Notes under the pieces: generated by a model | Database searches by the model: none | The model's input: the letters and a program-made list of their open reading frames with translations, nothing else | Told to the model about the DNA's origin: nothing | In this document: positions 16,905 to 25,529 of the stretch, piece by piece | How positions within the stretch are numbered: the stretch's first letter is position 1 | Layout: each line of letters opens with the position of its first letter | Translations under genes and position numbers: made by a program | From: Dialister histaminiformans | GTDB taxonomy: Bacteria; Bacillota; Negativicutes; Veillonellales; Dialisteraceae | Assembly: GCF_900103425.1 (NCBI RefSeq) | Contig: NZ_FMXA01000005.1 | Span: 1-64,000, forward strand | Length of the DNA: 64,000 nt | Direction: 5' to 3'

Positions 16905-17549
16905 ATGTTGCGTGTGGTTAATTTTGTTCTGGGCCCGCTGAGGAATAATACGTATCTGATTACGGATGAGGAAACGGGAACGAGCCTGGTCATAGATCCT
17001 TCCTTTGGTTCGGAACAGGTGGCTGCTTATGCCGCGAGGGAACAGATTCACATTGATAAGATTCTGCTTACCCACGGGCATAATGATCATGTGGCAGGGG
17101 TTCCTGCACTTCAGCGGCAGTATAAGGAGATTCCGCTGTATATCAGAAAGGAAGATAACTTCTATCTGAAGAAAGAAGGGGATGAGGATTCTGACTTTAT
17201 GGGGATGCCGCGACCGTTTATTCATGGACCTTTCCATTGGCTGCAGGATGGGGATACCGTTTCATTGGGAAACAGTATATTTCAGGTGATTGCTACGCCG
17301 GGGCATACGCCTGGAAGTGTATGTTATTACCAGGAAGATAGGCAGTGGCTGTTTTCAGGAGATACCCTGTTTGCAGGTTCGGCAGGCCGATGTGATCTGC
17401 CACTGGGCGATGAGGAAAAGCTGGCTGACAGTCTGGATCGGCTAAAACAGATAATTCCTGATTCGGCCATTATCTTACCCGGGCATGGTGAACATTCTGA
17501 AATGGGCCTGGAAAAAATAAATAATCCTTTTCTGAGGGGAGGTTTATAA
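16905..17549 (+). CDS. MBL-fold hydrolase, glyoxalase II-like
   Basis: A 214-residue metallo-beta-lactamase-fold protein. THGHNDHVAG gives the His-x-His-x-Asp-His zinc motif. ATPGHTPGS, the FSGDTLF aspartate and LPGHGEHSEM complete the two-metal site. It belongs to the short YcbL/YqgX branch often labelled hydroxyacylglutathione hydrolase; lacking the C-terminal glutathione-binding domain, its thioester substrate in this organism is uncertain. The position after rel-dtd is conserved in many Firmicutes. It overlaps the next gene by one base (TAATG). Confidence 0.85.
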   Translation: MLRVVNFVLGPLRNNTYLITDEETGTSLVIDPSFGSEQVAAYAAREQIHIDKILLTHGHNDHVAGVPALQRQYKEIPLYIRKEDNFYLKKEGDEDSDFMGMPRPFIHGPFHWLQDGDTVSLGNSIFQVIATPGHTPGSVCYYQEDRQWLFSGDTLFAGSAGRCDLPLGDEEKLADSLDRLKQIIPDSAIILPGHGEHSEMGLEKINNPFLRGGL

Positions 17550-18601
17550 TGAAGAACAGTCCGGAATTCTGGCTCAGAATAGCTGTGACAGTTTTTATCG
17601 TTACCCTGATTATTCTGGTGCCGCAGATTTTGTATCCGTTCAGCATATCGCTCATACTTTCGGTGCTGCTCACTCCGGTAGCAGATTCTATACAGGCGCT
17701 GATGAGGAAAGCAGGTCTCAAAAAGTTTCCTTATGATATATCCATCATTCTCTCATTTTTGCTGTTTATAGCCCTTGTTTATCTGGTAATTATTCATATA
17801 CTGGTACCATTCGTTACCGAAGCTAAATCTTTCATTAATGGGTTGCCAGCTATTGTGCAGGAAATTCAGCAGGCTATACCGGCATTGGAAGCGGAATATG
17901 ATGTGCGTCTGATTCCACCGGAACTGCGGCATGTAATCAATAATGTGGTATCTTACATTGGTTCGTATACATTGCAGATTGCGCAGTTCAGTATTTCGGC
18001 TATTTTCTCTGTGGCCAGCACGCTGATTGAAATGGTGGTCGTGCCATTTATTACGTTTTATATGATTAAGAATGGCTCGGCATTTAAGGAAGCTTTCGTG
18101 AAATTGTTTCCCGTGCAGTATCAGAGACATCTGACTAACCTGCTGGAGGAAATTTATCGTATGCTTTCGGCGTATGTACGAGGGCAGCTTACCTTGTCAG
18201 TTCTTATGGCTATGGTTACATTCCTGGGGATGGTGGCCCTGGACATACCTTATCCGTTAGTTATAGGACTGCTGGCCGGTGTGATGGAACTGGTCCCTGT
18301 GCTGGGGCCGATTATCGGGGCCATACCTCCGGCACTGCTGGGGCTGCTGCAGAGTTCTCATGTGATGGCACAGGTTATAGTATTCTATATAATTGTTCAG
18401 CAGTTGGATTCTCACTTGATTATGCCTAAGGTAATGGGACATGTTATCAATGTGCATCCAGTGGCTATCATTGCCGGAGTGCTGATCGGGGGACACCTGT
18501 TTGGCATTCTGGGGATGATGATTGCAGTTCCGGTGCTGGCTGTGCTTCAGGTAGTCATCAGACATATGTGGTTTTACGATTATTACAAGGTCATTAGTTA
18601 A
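17549..18601 (+). CDS. AI-2E family membrane transporter
   Basis: A 350-residue integral membrane protein of the AI-2E/PerM family. It has two N-terminal helices, a middle soluble-looking stretch (FINGLPAIVQEIQQAIPALEAEYD), then a run of C-terminal helices with family motifs YVRGQLTLSVLMA and PVLGPIIGAIPPALLGLLQSS. Members have been assigned to autoinducer-2 export or to Na+/H+ exchange; the substrate here is unknown. GGAGG precedes the ATG, which overlaps the stop of the metallohydrolase gene. The fur gene follows after 12 bases. Confidence 0.85.
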   Translation: MKNSPEFWLRIAVTVFIVTLIILVPQILYPFSISLILSVLLTPVADSIQALMRKAGLKKFPYDISIILSFLLFIALVYLVIIHILVPFVTEAKSFINGLPAIVQEIQQAIPALEAEYDVRLIPPELRHVINNVVSYIGSYTLQIAQFSISAIFSVASTLIEMVVVPFITFYMIKNGSAFKEAFVKLFPVQYQRHLTNLLEEIYRMLSAYVRGQLTLSVLMAMVTFLGMVALDIPYPLVIGLLAGVMELVPVLGPIIGAIPPALLGLLQSSHVMAQVIVFYIIVQQLDSHLIMPKVMGHVINVHPVAIIAGVLIGGHLFGILGMMIAVPVLAVLQVVIRHMWFYDYYKVIS

Positions 18602-18613
18602 GGGTGTTGGTCT

Positions 18614-19093
18614 ATGAAAAAATCGACAGTAATGAATACGCTGAAAAAGCGTATCAGAGAACATAAGTATAAATTTACGACACAGAGGCAGATTATCCTT
18701 CAGGCATTTTTATCCAGCAAGGAGAATCACCTCAGTGCGGAAGATATATATGAAATGGTCCGCGGGGAAAATCCGGATATCGGGCTGGCTACCGTATATC
18801 GTTCCCTGGAACTGTTTACGTCACTGGATCTGGTGAAAAAGCTCGATTTTGGAGATGGGAGAAGCCGTTATGAATTAAATGATCATAACCTGTCTCACAG
18901 CCATCACCACCTTATCTGTCTTGGATGCGGCCGGGTTATCGAATTTACTTCTGATTTTGCAGAAGAAATAAGAAGCCGGATTAAAAAGAAAAATGGCTTT
19001 AATATTGTGGACTATCAGCTTAAGTTTTACGGATACTGCAAAGATTGTCAGAAGCAGCATCCGGAATACAGCGAAAAGGAACCGCAGATATAA
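18614..19093 (+). CDS. fur: Fur family metal-dependent regulator
   Basis: A 159-residue Fur-type repressor. The N-terminal winged helix contains FTTQRQIILQAF and LATVYRSLELF (recognition helix). The metal-sensing half has HSHHHLICLGCGRVIEF, and the structural-zinc cysteine pairs are CLGC and CKDC. This arrangement suits an iron-sensing Fur, but PerR and Zur share the fold and cannot be ruled out from sequence. It is the last gene of the recJ operon: only 12 bases separate it from the membrane protein, and no Fur box is visible in that gap. Confidence 0.87.
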   Translation: MKKSTVMNTLKKRIREHKYKFTTQRQIILQAFLSSKENHLSAEDIYEMVRGENPDIGLATVYRSLELFTSLDLVKKLDFGDGRSRYELNDHNLSHSHHHLICLGCGRVIEFTSDFAEEIRSRIKKKNGFNIVDYQLKFYGYCKDCQKQHPEYSEKEPQI

Positions 19094-19114
19094 GGTATGC
19101 GCATCCTGGCTTAT

Positions 19115-19143
19115 TTGCCAAGGTATAGCATAAATGATACAAT
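19115..19143 (+). promoter_or_regulatory. Promoter of hisS-aspS
   Basis: TTGCCA (19115-19120), a 17-base spacer and TACAAT (19138-19143). The leader to the hisS ATG is about 65 bases and carries a small GC hairpin, too short for a T-box. Confidence 0.7.
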
Positions 19144-19212
19144 TTATTCATGTTTTGTCCTGCCGGTTGGCAGTTGGCAGAATGTTTATTTTTTAGAAAA
19201 AGAGGGTTGCTC

Positions 19213-20466
19213 ATGCAGGCATTAAGAGGTACACAGGATATTCTTCCGGATCAGGTATATAAGTGGAATTATATGGAACGTGTAATCCGCCATTTATGTG
19301 CACTTTACGGATATGGCGAAATCAGAACGCCAATGTTTGAAGACACAAAACTGTTCCTTCGTGGAATCGGTGACACGACCGATGTAGTCACCAAGGAAAT
19401 GTATACGTTTGAAGACAGAGGCGGAAGATCGATTACACTTCGCCCTGAAAACACAGCATCCGTAGTCCGTGCTTATCTGGAACATAAATTGTACGGGGAT
19501 CAGCAGGTACATAAGGTATTCTACATTGGATCCATGTTCCGCTATGACAGACCACAGGCAGGCAGATATCGTGAATTCCATCAGTTCGGCGTAGAAATTC
19601 TGGGAGCCAAGTCTCCGGCCGCTGACGCAGAATGTATTGCTCTTGCCTATGACCTTTTTCAGAGACTGGGACTTCATGAATTGAAGCTCCACATTAATTC
19701 GATTGGTCACAGCGAATGCCGTGCGGCTTATCGCAAAAAACTGATTGAATTCTTTGAACCGAAGGTAGATGACCTGTGTGATGACTGCAGAGAACGACTG
19801 CACAAGAATCCGCTCCGTATTCTGGATTGCAAAGAAGAAGGCTGCCGTAAGGCAAGCATTGGCGCTCCGGAAATTACCGATTACCTCTGCGATGACTGCC
19901 AGGAAAAGTTTGATGCGGTTAAATCGTATCTGACGGCTATGGGCATTCCGTTTGAAGTGGATCCAAGACTGGTTCGTGGTCTGGATTACTATACCAATAC
20001 GGCATTTGAAATTCAGTACACTCCACTTGGGGCACAGAGCGCTATCTGCGGCGGCGGACGCTATGACGGCCTCGTAGAAGAAGTCGGCGGTCCGTCTACA
20101 CCGGGCATTGGGTTCGCAGTAGGTATGGAACGTCTGCTTCTGGCACTGGAAATGCAGAATCTTATTCCTGAACCGGAAACGGCAAAACATGTATATATTG
20201 CCGCTATGGGCAAGGAAGCGGAAGTGGCTGCGGTTAAACTCCAGAAGGAACTCAGGGACAGAGAAGTTCCGGCAGAAATTGACCTTCAGGGCAAGAGCCT
20301 TAAAGGACAGATGAAGCATGCCGGCAAGTCCGGAGCTGCCCTGGTAGCTATCATTGGTTCTTCAGAAATGGAAGAAGGCGTTGTCCAGGTTAAGACCATG
20401 GAAACCGGAGAACAGATTAAGGTTAACGTTGCTGAAGCGGCTGATTATATGGCCAAGAACTTATAA
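19213..20466 (+). CDS. hisS: Histidyl-tRNA synthetase
   Basis: A 417-residue class II synthetase that charges tRNA-His. Motif 2 is FYIGSMFRYDRPQAGRYREFHQFGVE; the HisRS-specific segments LVRGLDYYTNTAFE and GGGRYDGLVEEVGG bind histidine; motif 3 is GIGFAVGMERLLLAL. The C-terminal anticodon-binding domain starts near residue 325. I choose ATG 19213 after AGAGGG. Upstream in-frame starts lie in the leader. Length and motifs are standard. It is transcribed with aspS, 49 bases downstream. Confidence 0.96.
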   Translation: MQALRGTQDILPDQVYKWNYMERVIRHLCALYGYGEIRTPMFEDTKLFLRGIGDTTDVVTKEMYTFEDRGGRSITLRPENTASVVRAYLEHKLYGDQQVHKVFYIGSMFRYDRPQAGRYREFHQFGVEILGAKSPAADAECIALAYDLFQRLGLHELKLHINSIGHSECRAAYRKKLIEFFEPKVDDLCDDCRERLHKNPLRILDCKEEGCRKASIGAPEITDYLCDDCQEKFDAVKSYLTAMGIPFEVDPRLVRGLDYYTNTAFEIQYTPLGAQSAICGGGRYDGLVEEVGGPSTPGIGFAVGMERLLLALEMQNLIPEPETAKHVYIAAMGKEAEVAAVKLQKELRDREVPAEIDLQGKSLKGQMKHAGKSGAALVAIIGSSEMEEGVVQVKTMETGEQIKVNVAEAADYMAKNL

Positions 20467-20515
20467 TCGTCCTTTTCAGTTAACAATAAATAATATTTAG
20501 TGAGGTGCTCAAATT

Positions 20516-22321
20516 ATGGAAAACATGGCAGGTATGCACAGATCCTGCGGCTGTGGTGAAGTAAAAGACAATGATTCAGGCAAAGTTCTTACTCTGGCCG
20601 GATGGGTACAGAGAAGACGTGACCACGGCGGACTTATCTTCATCGATCTTCGTGACCGCACCGGTCTCGTACAGCTGGTATTCAGCCCGCAGTACGGTGA
20701 AGAAGCGTTCCACAAGGCAGAAGATGTTCGTAATGAATATGTAGTAGCTGTTGTGGGCAAGGTAAGAGAAAGAAGCGAAGAAACAATTAATCCGCACATG
20801 AAGACTGGCAGACTGGAAGTTGTTGTCAGCGAAATGCGCGTATTGAACAAGGCTAAGACTCCGCCATTCTATATTGAAGATGGTGTAGATGTTGATGAAA
20901 ATGTACGCCTCAGATATCGTTATCTCGATCTCCGCCGTCCGGAAATGCAGCGCAATCTGATCATGCGCCATAAGATTACCCATGAAATGCGCGAATTCCT
21001 GGATGAAAGAGGATTCCTGGAAATTGAAACCCCGATGCTGACAAAGAGCACACCGGAAGGCGCCCGTGACTATCTGGTTCCGAGCCGTGTAAACCCGGGC
21101 AAGTTCTACGCTCTTCCACAGTCCCCGCAGCTGTTCAAGCAGCTGCTCATGGTTTCCGGTTTTGAACGTTATTTCCAGGTAGCACGCTGCTTCCGTGATG
21201 AAGACCTGCGCGCTGACCGTCAGCCGGAATTCACTCAGTTGGATATGGAAGTATCCTTTGAAGATCAGGATTTCATCCTTGATCTGGTAGAACATATGAT
21301 GCAGAGAGTGTTCAAGAATGTACTGGATGTAGATATTCAGATTCCGTTCCAGCGCATTACCTGGACAGATGCTATGAATCTCTATGGTTCTGATAAGCCG
21401 GATCTCCGCTTTGATATGCATTTCTACGACATTTCCGACCTCCTTCGCGATACCGGATTTAAGGTATTCCGTAACGTACTGGACAATGGCGGCGTAGTTA
21501 AGGCTATCAACGTTAAGGGCGATGCTAAGATTCCGCGTCGTGAACTGGACGGACTGGTTGAATACGTTGGACATTACGGCGCTAAGGGCCTGGCATGGAT
21601 CGGATTCAATGAAGATGGAACATTGAAGTGTCAGATTACCAAGTTCCTTGGTGAAGACAAGATTCGTGAAATCGGCCGCTTCTGCGAAGCTGAAAAGGGA
21701 GATCTTATCCTTATCATTGCCGATAAGCCGAAGGTAGTAGCTCAGGCTCTGGGCGAACTCCGTCTGGAAATGGGCCGTCGTATGAATCTTATTGATCCGA
21801 ATGAATTCTGCTTCCGTTGGGTAGTAGACTTCCCGATGTTTGAATACAGCGAGGAAGAAAAGCGTTATGTGGCAGAACATCATCCATTCACCGCACCTCG
21901 TGATGAAGATGTTCAGTATCTGCTCACCAATCCGGAAAAGGTTTACGCTAAGGCCTATGATATGGTCCTCAATGGCGTAGAAGCCGGTGGCGGCAGCCTT
22001 CGTATTTACCAGGAAGACCTGCAGGAAAAGGTATTCCAGGCTATCGGAATTTCCAAGGAAGAAGCAGAAGAAAAATTCGGATTCCTGCTTAAGGCATTCC
22101 AGTACGGCGCACCGCCGCATGAAGGCCTTGCCTTTGGTCTGGACCGTCTGGTAATGCTTATGCTCCATCGCGAATCCATTCGTGATGTCATTGCCTTCCC
22201 GAAGACACAGAGCGCTATTGACCAGATGTCTGAAGCTCCGAATGTAGTTACCGACAAGCAGCTGGATGAACTCCATATCAAGCTGGTAACCAAGGAAGAC
22301 AAGGAAAAAGAATTATTCTGA
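20516..22321 (+). CDS. aspS: Aspartyl-tRNA synthetase
   Basis: A 601-residue bacterial-type class II synthetase. Order: N-terminal OB fold that reads the anticodon (LAGWVQRRRDHGGLIFIDLRDR), catalytic core with motif 1/2 (FLEIETPMLTKSTPEGARDY, RYFQVARCFRDEDLRADRQPEF), the bacterial GAD insertion (about residues 285-410), and motif 3 (GLAFGLDRLVMLML). Whether it also charges tRNA-Asn cannot be read from the sequence. GAGGTG lies before the ATG. The next feature is the 6S RNA with its own promoter. Confidence 0.96.
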   Translation: MENMAGMHRSCGCGEVKDNDSGKVLTLAGWVQRRRDHGGLIFIDLRDRTGLVQLVFSPQYGEEAFHKAEDVRNEYVVAVVGKVRERSEETINPHMKTGRLEVVVSEMRVLNKAKTPPFYIEDGVDVDENVRLRYRYLDLRRPEMQRNLIMRHKITHEMREFLDERGFLEIETPMLTKSTPEGARDYLVPSRVNPGKFYALPQSPQLFKQLLMVSGFERYFQVARCFRDEDLRADRQPEFTQLDMEVSFEDQDFILDLVEHMMQRVFKNVLDVDIQIPFQRITWTDAMNLYGSDKPDLRFDMHFYDISDLLRDTGFKVFRNVLDNGGVVKAINVKGDAKIPRRELDGLVEYVGHYGAKGLAWIGFNEDGTLKCQITKFLGEDKIREIGRFCEAEKGDLILIIADKPKVVAQALGELRLEMGRRMNLIDPNEFCFRWVVDFPMFEYSEEEKRYVAEHHPFTAPRDEDVQYLLTNPEKVYAKAYDMVLNGVEAGGGSLRIYQEDLQEKVFQAIGISKEEAEEKFGFLLKAFQYGAPPHEGLAFGLDRLVMLMLHRESIRDVIAFPKTQSAIDQMSEAPNVVTDKQLDELHIKLVTKEDKEKELF

Positions 22322-22347
22322 TTTTTCAGAAAGCAGAACATTTTTTC

Positions 22348-22376
22348 TTGTAAATGAACTATGATTCTGCTAAAAT
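22348..22376 (+). promoter_or_regulatory. Promoter of 6S RNA
   Basis: TTGTAA (22348-22353), a 17-base spacer and TAAAAT (22371-22376), the last preceded by TGC as an extended -10. It predicts a start near 22383. Confidence 0.65.
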
Positions 22377-22382
22377 GAATAC

Positions 22383-22568
22383 AGATGAAGCCCTGCTGTG
22401 CACGTGCAGCTTGAATATTTTGAACCAACACCTTTACATCGGGAGTTAGAGCTGAGGGATAGCGTTAATGCCCTTCAACGGGGACTAGTAAAGTCCTTCA
22501 TGATGACACCCACCTGCATTTTTGCAGACTCAAAATACGGCCAATACGACATGGTGGGGATATACAAA
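22383..22568 (+). ncRNA. ssrS: 6S RNA
   Basis: A non-coding unit of about 185 bases that matches the Firmicute 6S pattern. Its marks are TTGAACC and TTTACATCGGG in the 5' half, CCCTTCAACGGGGACT in the distal part, then CCCACCTGC-TTTT-GCAG and CAAAATACGG in the 3' half. CCCTGCTGTG near the start can pair with CATGGTGGGG near the end as the closing stem. 6S RNA imitates an open promoter and holds RNA polymerase-sigma-A in stationary phase. Its own promoter and terminator flank it. The ends are approximate. Confidence 0.85.
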
Positions 22569-22572
22569 TGAC

Positions 22573-22603
22573 AGTCGCCGAGGGAACTTGGCGACTTGTT
22601 TTT
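22573..22603 (+). terminator. Terminator of 6S RNA
   Basis: AGTCGCC (22573-22579) pairs with GGCGACT (22590-22596) and is followed by TGTTTTTG. Confidence 0.8.
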
Positions 22604-22675
22604 GTCTGTACAGCAATTTAACGGCTGACCGTAGAGAATATACTATGTCATGTGTGAGGAGGTAGAAATGAACAT

Positions 22676-25081
22676 ATGAAACGACGTGTCGTTTCTACAA
22701 GGAAATATAAAAAGAAGACAGGCTCCAGAGCTTATGAAGCCTGTGGTCTTCTTCTGACCCTGCTGGGGATACTGTCCTGTCTCAGCCTTGCCGGACAAAG
22801 TATGGGGCTTTTTGGCGATTTACTGCGACAGGTATTCCAGATCTTATTCGGAAAAGGAGCCATTATTCCTGCGTTTTTCTGTATTCTGCAGGGATTACAG
22901 TTTATCGGAAAAGGGCCTAAGGTAAGATTTACCTGGAGATTTGTTGCTATCAGCCTTTTATACTGGATGATACTGGCAGGAATACATGCCTGGATAGTTC
23001 CGATGGGGCAGGAGTTCTCCGGAGATATGATTCTTTCCGGAGGCGGGGCACTGGGAGCGATAGCTGTCTATGGCCTTCATGCCCTGTTTGGAACTGCTGG
23101 ATTATGGATTGTCCTGATTGCCGGATTTATTCTGGATATTGTCTTTCTTACCCATTTCTCCCTGTCTCCGGGAGTCAACTATGTGGAGCAGAAAACAGCG
23201 AAGCATGTGGCACGTATGGGGGAGGCCATTAAAGAGAAGAAGGCAATCTACGATGAACAGCGCCGGGTAGAACGTGAACTTGGAAAGTCATATTCCATGA
23301 CGGATTTTATCTTCCATAAGCGTCACCATGAGGATGACCAGGATGCGGAAAGTGAAAAAACGCAGCCACAGCCGATGGAGACAGTGGAATCGGACATGGA
23401 AAATCAGTTGGATTCTCAGGCGGTAGAAAACAACGGGCCGGAACTCATATTGAATACGGAACCAGAGGAAAATCCGGATATTCCGGAAGAAGAAGAAATA
23501 GCCGTTGCACCGGAACCAGAATCGGTACCGATTCCGGAGGAACCGGATATGCCTGCAGAAGTGGTGCCGCCGGAAAATGCAGCCACCGATAAAACGGAAG
23601 GCAGCATGAAGGGAGAAAACCCGGTTTCAACCTATAAGTTCCCACCTCTTACGCTGCTTAAACCTGGTGGAAGACAATCTGCGTCCCTCTCCCGGGAAGC
23701 GGAAGAAAAGAAAAAGATTCTGGAATCTACACTGCATAACTTTGGTGTAGCCGCCAGGGTTATTAATACCAGTGTGGGGCCAACAGTTACACGGTTTGAG
23801 CTTGAACCGGCTCCTGGCGTAAAGGTCAAAAAAATTGAAAACCTTGCTGACGATATTGCCCTTCAGCTGGCAGCCACACATATCCGTATTGAAGCGCCGA
23901 TTCCAGGAAAGTCTGCAGTAGGTATTGAAGTACCAAACGGTAAGACTACCATGGTGGCGCTCCGGGATGTGCTGGACAGCGATGAGTTCAGAAATGCCCA
24001 TGGTAATGTCAATGTGGCACTGGGCAAGGATATTACCGGAAAGACTATTGTGGCCGATCTGACCAGGATGCCGCACCTTCTCATCGCTGGTTCCACAGGT
24101 AGTGGTAAGAGTGTGTGCATTAATACTATCATTATGAGCATTCTGTACCATTATCGGCCGGAAGAAGTCAAGATGCTGCTTATTGATCCGAAGGTTGTAG
24201 AACTTTCTGTATACAATGCAGTGCCGCATCTTCGTTCTCCGGTGGTAACTGAACCGAAGAAGGCTGCTGGTGCACTTCAGTGGGCAGTTAAGGAAATGGA
24301 ACACCGCTATAAGTTATTCTCTGCATCGGCCGTCCGGGATATCCGGGGGTATAATCGTCTGAACCCGAAGGAAAAGATGCCATATCTGATTATCATCATC
24401 GACGAACTGGCTGATCTGATGATGGTGGCGGCCGACAGCGTAGAGCAGGCAATCTGCCGTCTTGCACAGAAGGCCAGAGCAGCAGGTATTCACCTGGTTC
24501 TGGCTACACAGCGTCCTTCTGTGGACGTTATCACTGGTCTTATTAAGGCTAATATTCCAAGCCGTATTTCCTTTGCCGTATCTTCTCAGATTGATTCACG
24601 CACTATCCTCGATAAGGCTGGCGCAGAAAACCTGCTGGGGAAGGGCGATATGCTCTTTGATCCTATCGGAGCACAGAACCCTGTGCGTGTACAGGGGGCT
24701 TTTGTTTCAGATTCAGAAGTAGAGTCGGTTACTTCCTATATCCATAATGAAACAGCAGTGAAGGAAATGCTTTCCAGTGAGGAACCCCTGGTGTTCACCG
24801 CTCCCGACGAGGCAGAAAAGGCTGCTGTGGAGGAAGAACAGGACGAACTCTTCCCAGAAGCGGTAGAATGGATACTGGATACAGGAAGGGCGTCTGTCTC
24901 TATGCTTCAGCGGCGTTTCCGTATTGGGTATACCCGGGCGGGACGACTTATGGATACAATGGAAGAGATGGGGATTGTAGGCCCGGCTAACGGAGCAAAG
25001 CCCCGTGAAATCCTTATGAATAAAGAACAAGCGGATAAACTGTTATCCGGAAATGTAAATAAAGAGGTAAATCATGGATAA
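22676..25081 (+). CDS. ftsK: DNA translocase FtsK/SpoIIIE
   Basis: An 801-residue septal DNA pump that moves chromosome ends during division. About four membrane helices lie in residues 20-170, followed by an acidic Pro/Glu-rich linker (about 215-310). The motor has Walker A GSTGSGKSVCINT (about residue 470), Walker B IIIIDELADLMM and LATQRPSVDVITG. The C-terminal winged-helix gamma domain (VEWILDTGRASVSMLQRRFRIGYTRAGRLMD) reads KOPS-like DNA. The ATG at 22676 lies 13 bases after GAGGAGG; a three-codon frame starts at the better spaced ATG 22668 and its TGA overlaps the ftsK ATG. TATACT at 22639-22644 may be the -10 box. It overlaps rodZ by 8 bases. Confidence 0.95.
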   Translation: MKRRVVSTRKYKKKTGSRAYEACGLLLTLLGILSCLSLAGQSMGLFGDLLRQVFQILFGKGAIIPAFFCILQGLQFIGKGPKVRFTWRFVAISLLYWMILAGIHAWIVPMGQEFSGDMILSGGGALGAIAVYGLHALFGTAGLWIVLIAGFILDIVFLTHFSLSPGVNYVEQKTAKHVARMGEAIKEKKAIYDEQRRVERELGKSYSMTDFIFHKRHHEDDQDAESEKTQPQPMETVESDMENQLDSQAVENNGPELILNTEPEENPDIPEEEEIAVAPEPESVPIPEEPDMPAEVVPPENAATDKTEGSMKGENPVSTYKFPPLTLLKPGGRQSASLSREAEEKKKILESTLHNFGVAARVINTSVGPTVTRFELEPAPGVKVKKIENLADDIALQLAATHIRIEAPIPGKSAVGIEVPNGKTTMVALRDVLDSDEFRNAHGNVNVALGKDITGKTIVADLTRMPHLLIAGSTGSGKSVCINTIIMSILYHYRPEEVKMLLIDPKVVELSVYNAVPHLRSPVVTEPKKAAGALQWAVKEMEHRYKLFSASAVRDIRGYNRLNPKEKMPYLIIIIDELADLMMVAADSVEQAICRLAQKARAAGIHLVLATQRPSVDVITGLIKANIPSRISFAVSSQIDSRTILDKAGAENLLGKGDMLFDPIGAQNPVRVQGAFVSDSEVESVTSYIHNETAVKEMLSSEEPLVFTAPDEAEKAAVEEEQDELFPEAVEWILDTGRASVSMLQRRFRIGYTRAGRLMDTMEEMGIVGPANGAKPREILMNKEQADKLLSGNVNKEVNHG

Positions 25082-25502
25082 TGGTACAGTAGGAGATATC
25101 TTACAGAAACAGCGCAAGTCGCTCGGGCTTTCCACCAGAGACATTGCGGATCGGACATTTATTAATGAAGCCTATATCATCGCCATTGAAAACGGGCAGT
25201 ATTCCCAGATACGCGATGCAGTCTATGTGCGCGGTTTTATCCGCAATTATGCGGAAGCCGTAGGCCTTAATGGCAATATGCTTATTCAGTATTTCAATGA
25301 GGAAACAGCAGCCGATGATGCCGGAATTCCTGTAAAGAAAAAAGAATCCGATGAAAGCAGGAAAGCCCTGCGCAAGAGCGTAGAAGTGGTATCCGATAAG
25401 AAAAAACAGCCAGATAAAGGGATGTCGCGGGCAGAAAAATGGATTCTGGCCGTAATCGTCATTCTGGCAGTTATATTCTGGATTCGTTTTTTCTATAATT
25501 GA
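25074..25502 (+). CDS. RodZ-like helix-turn-helix membrane protein
   Basis: A 142-residue protein with an N-terminal HTH_25 domain (GDILQKQRKSLGLSTRDIADRTFINEAYIIAIENG and VYVRGFIRNYAEAVGL), a charged linker, and a single C-terminal membrane helix (WILAVIVILAVIFWIRFFY). This is RodZ architecture: in rods it links MreB to the wall machinery. Unlike full RodZ it ends right after the membrane helix and has no extracytoplasmic DUF4115 domain. It overlaps ftsK by 8 bases and precedes the solute-binding-protein gene by 27 bases, so it is part of the ftsK operon. Confidence 0.82.
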   Translation: MDNGTVGDILQKQRKSLGLSTRDIADRTFINEAYIIAIENGQYSQIRDAVYVRGFIRNYAEAVGLNGNMLIQYFNEETAADDAGIPVKKKESDESRKALRKSVEVVSDKKKQPDKGMSRAEKWILAVIVILAVIFWIRFFYN

Positions 25503-25529
25503 TAATCAGTAAAAGTGCAGGAGCAGTAA

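Noticed and set aside
19144-19212. Possible T-box riboswitch in the hisS leader
   Set aside because: The leader is under 70 bases and lacks the conserved T-box sequence and specifier stem.
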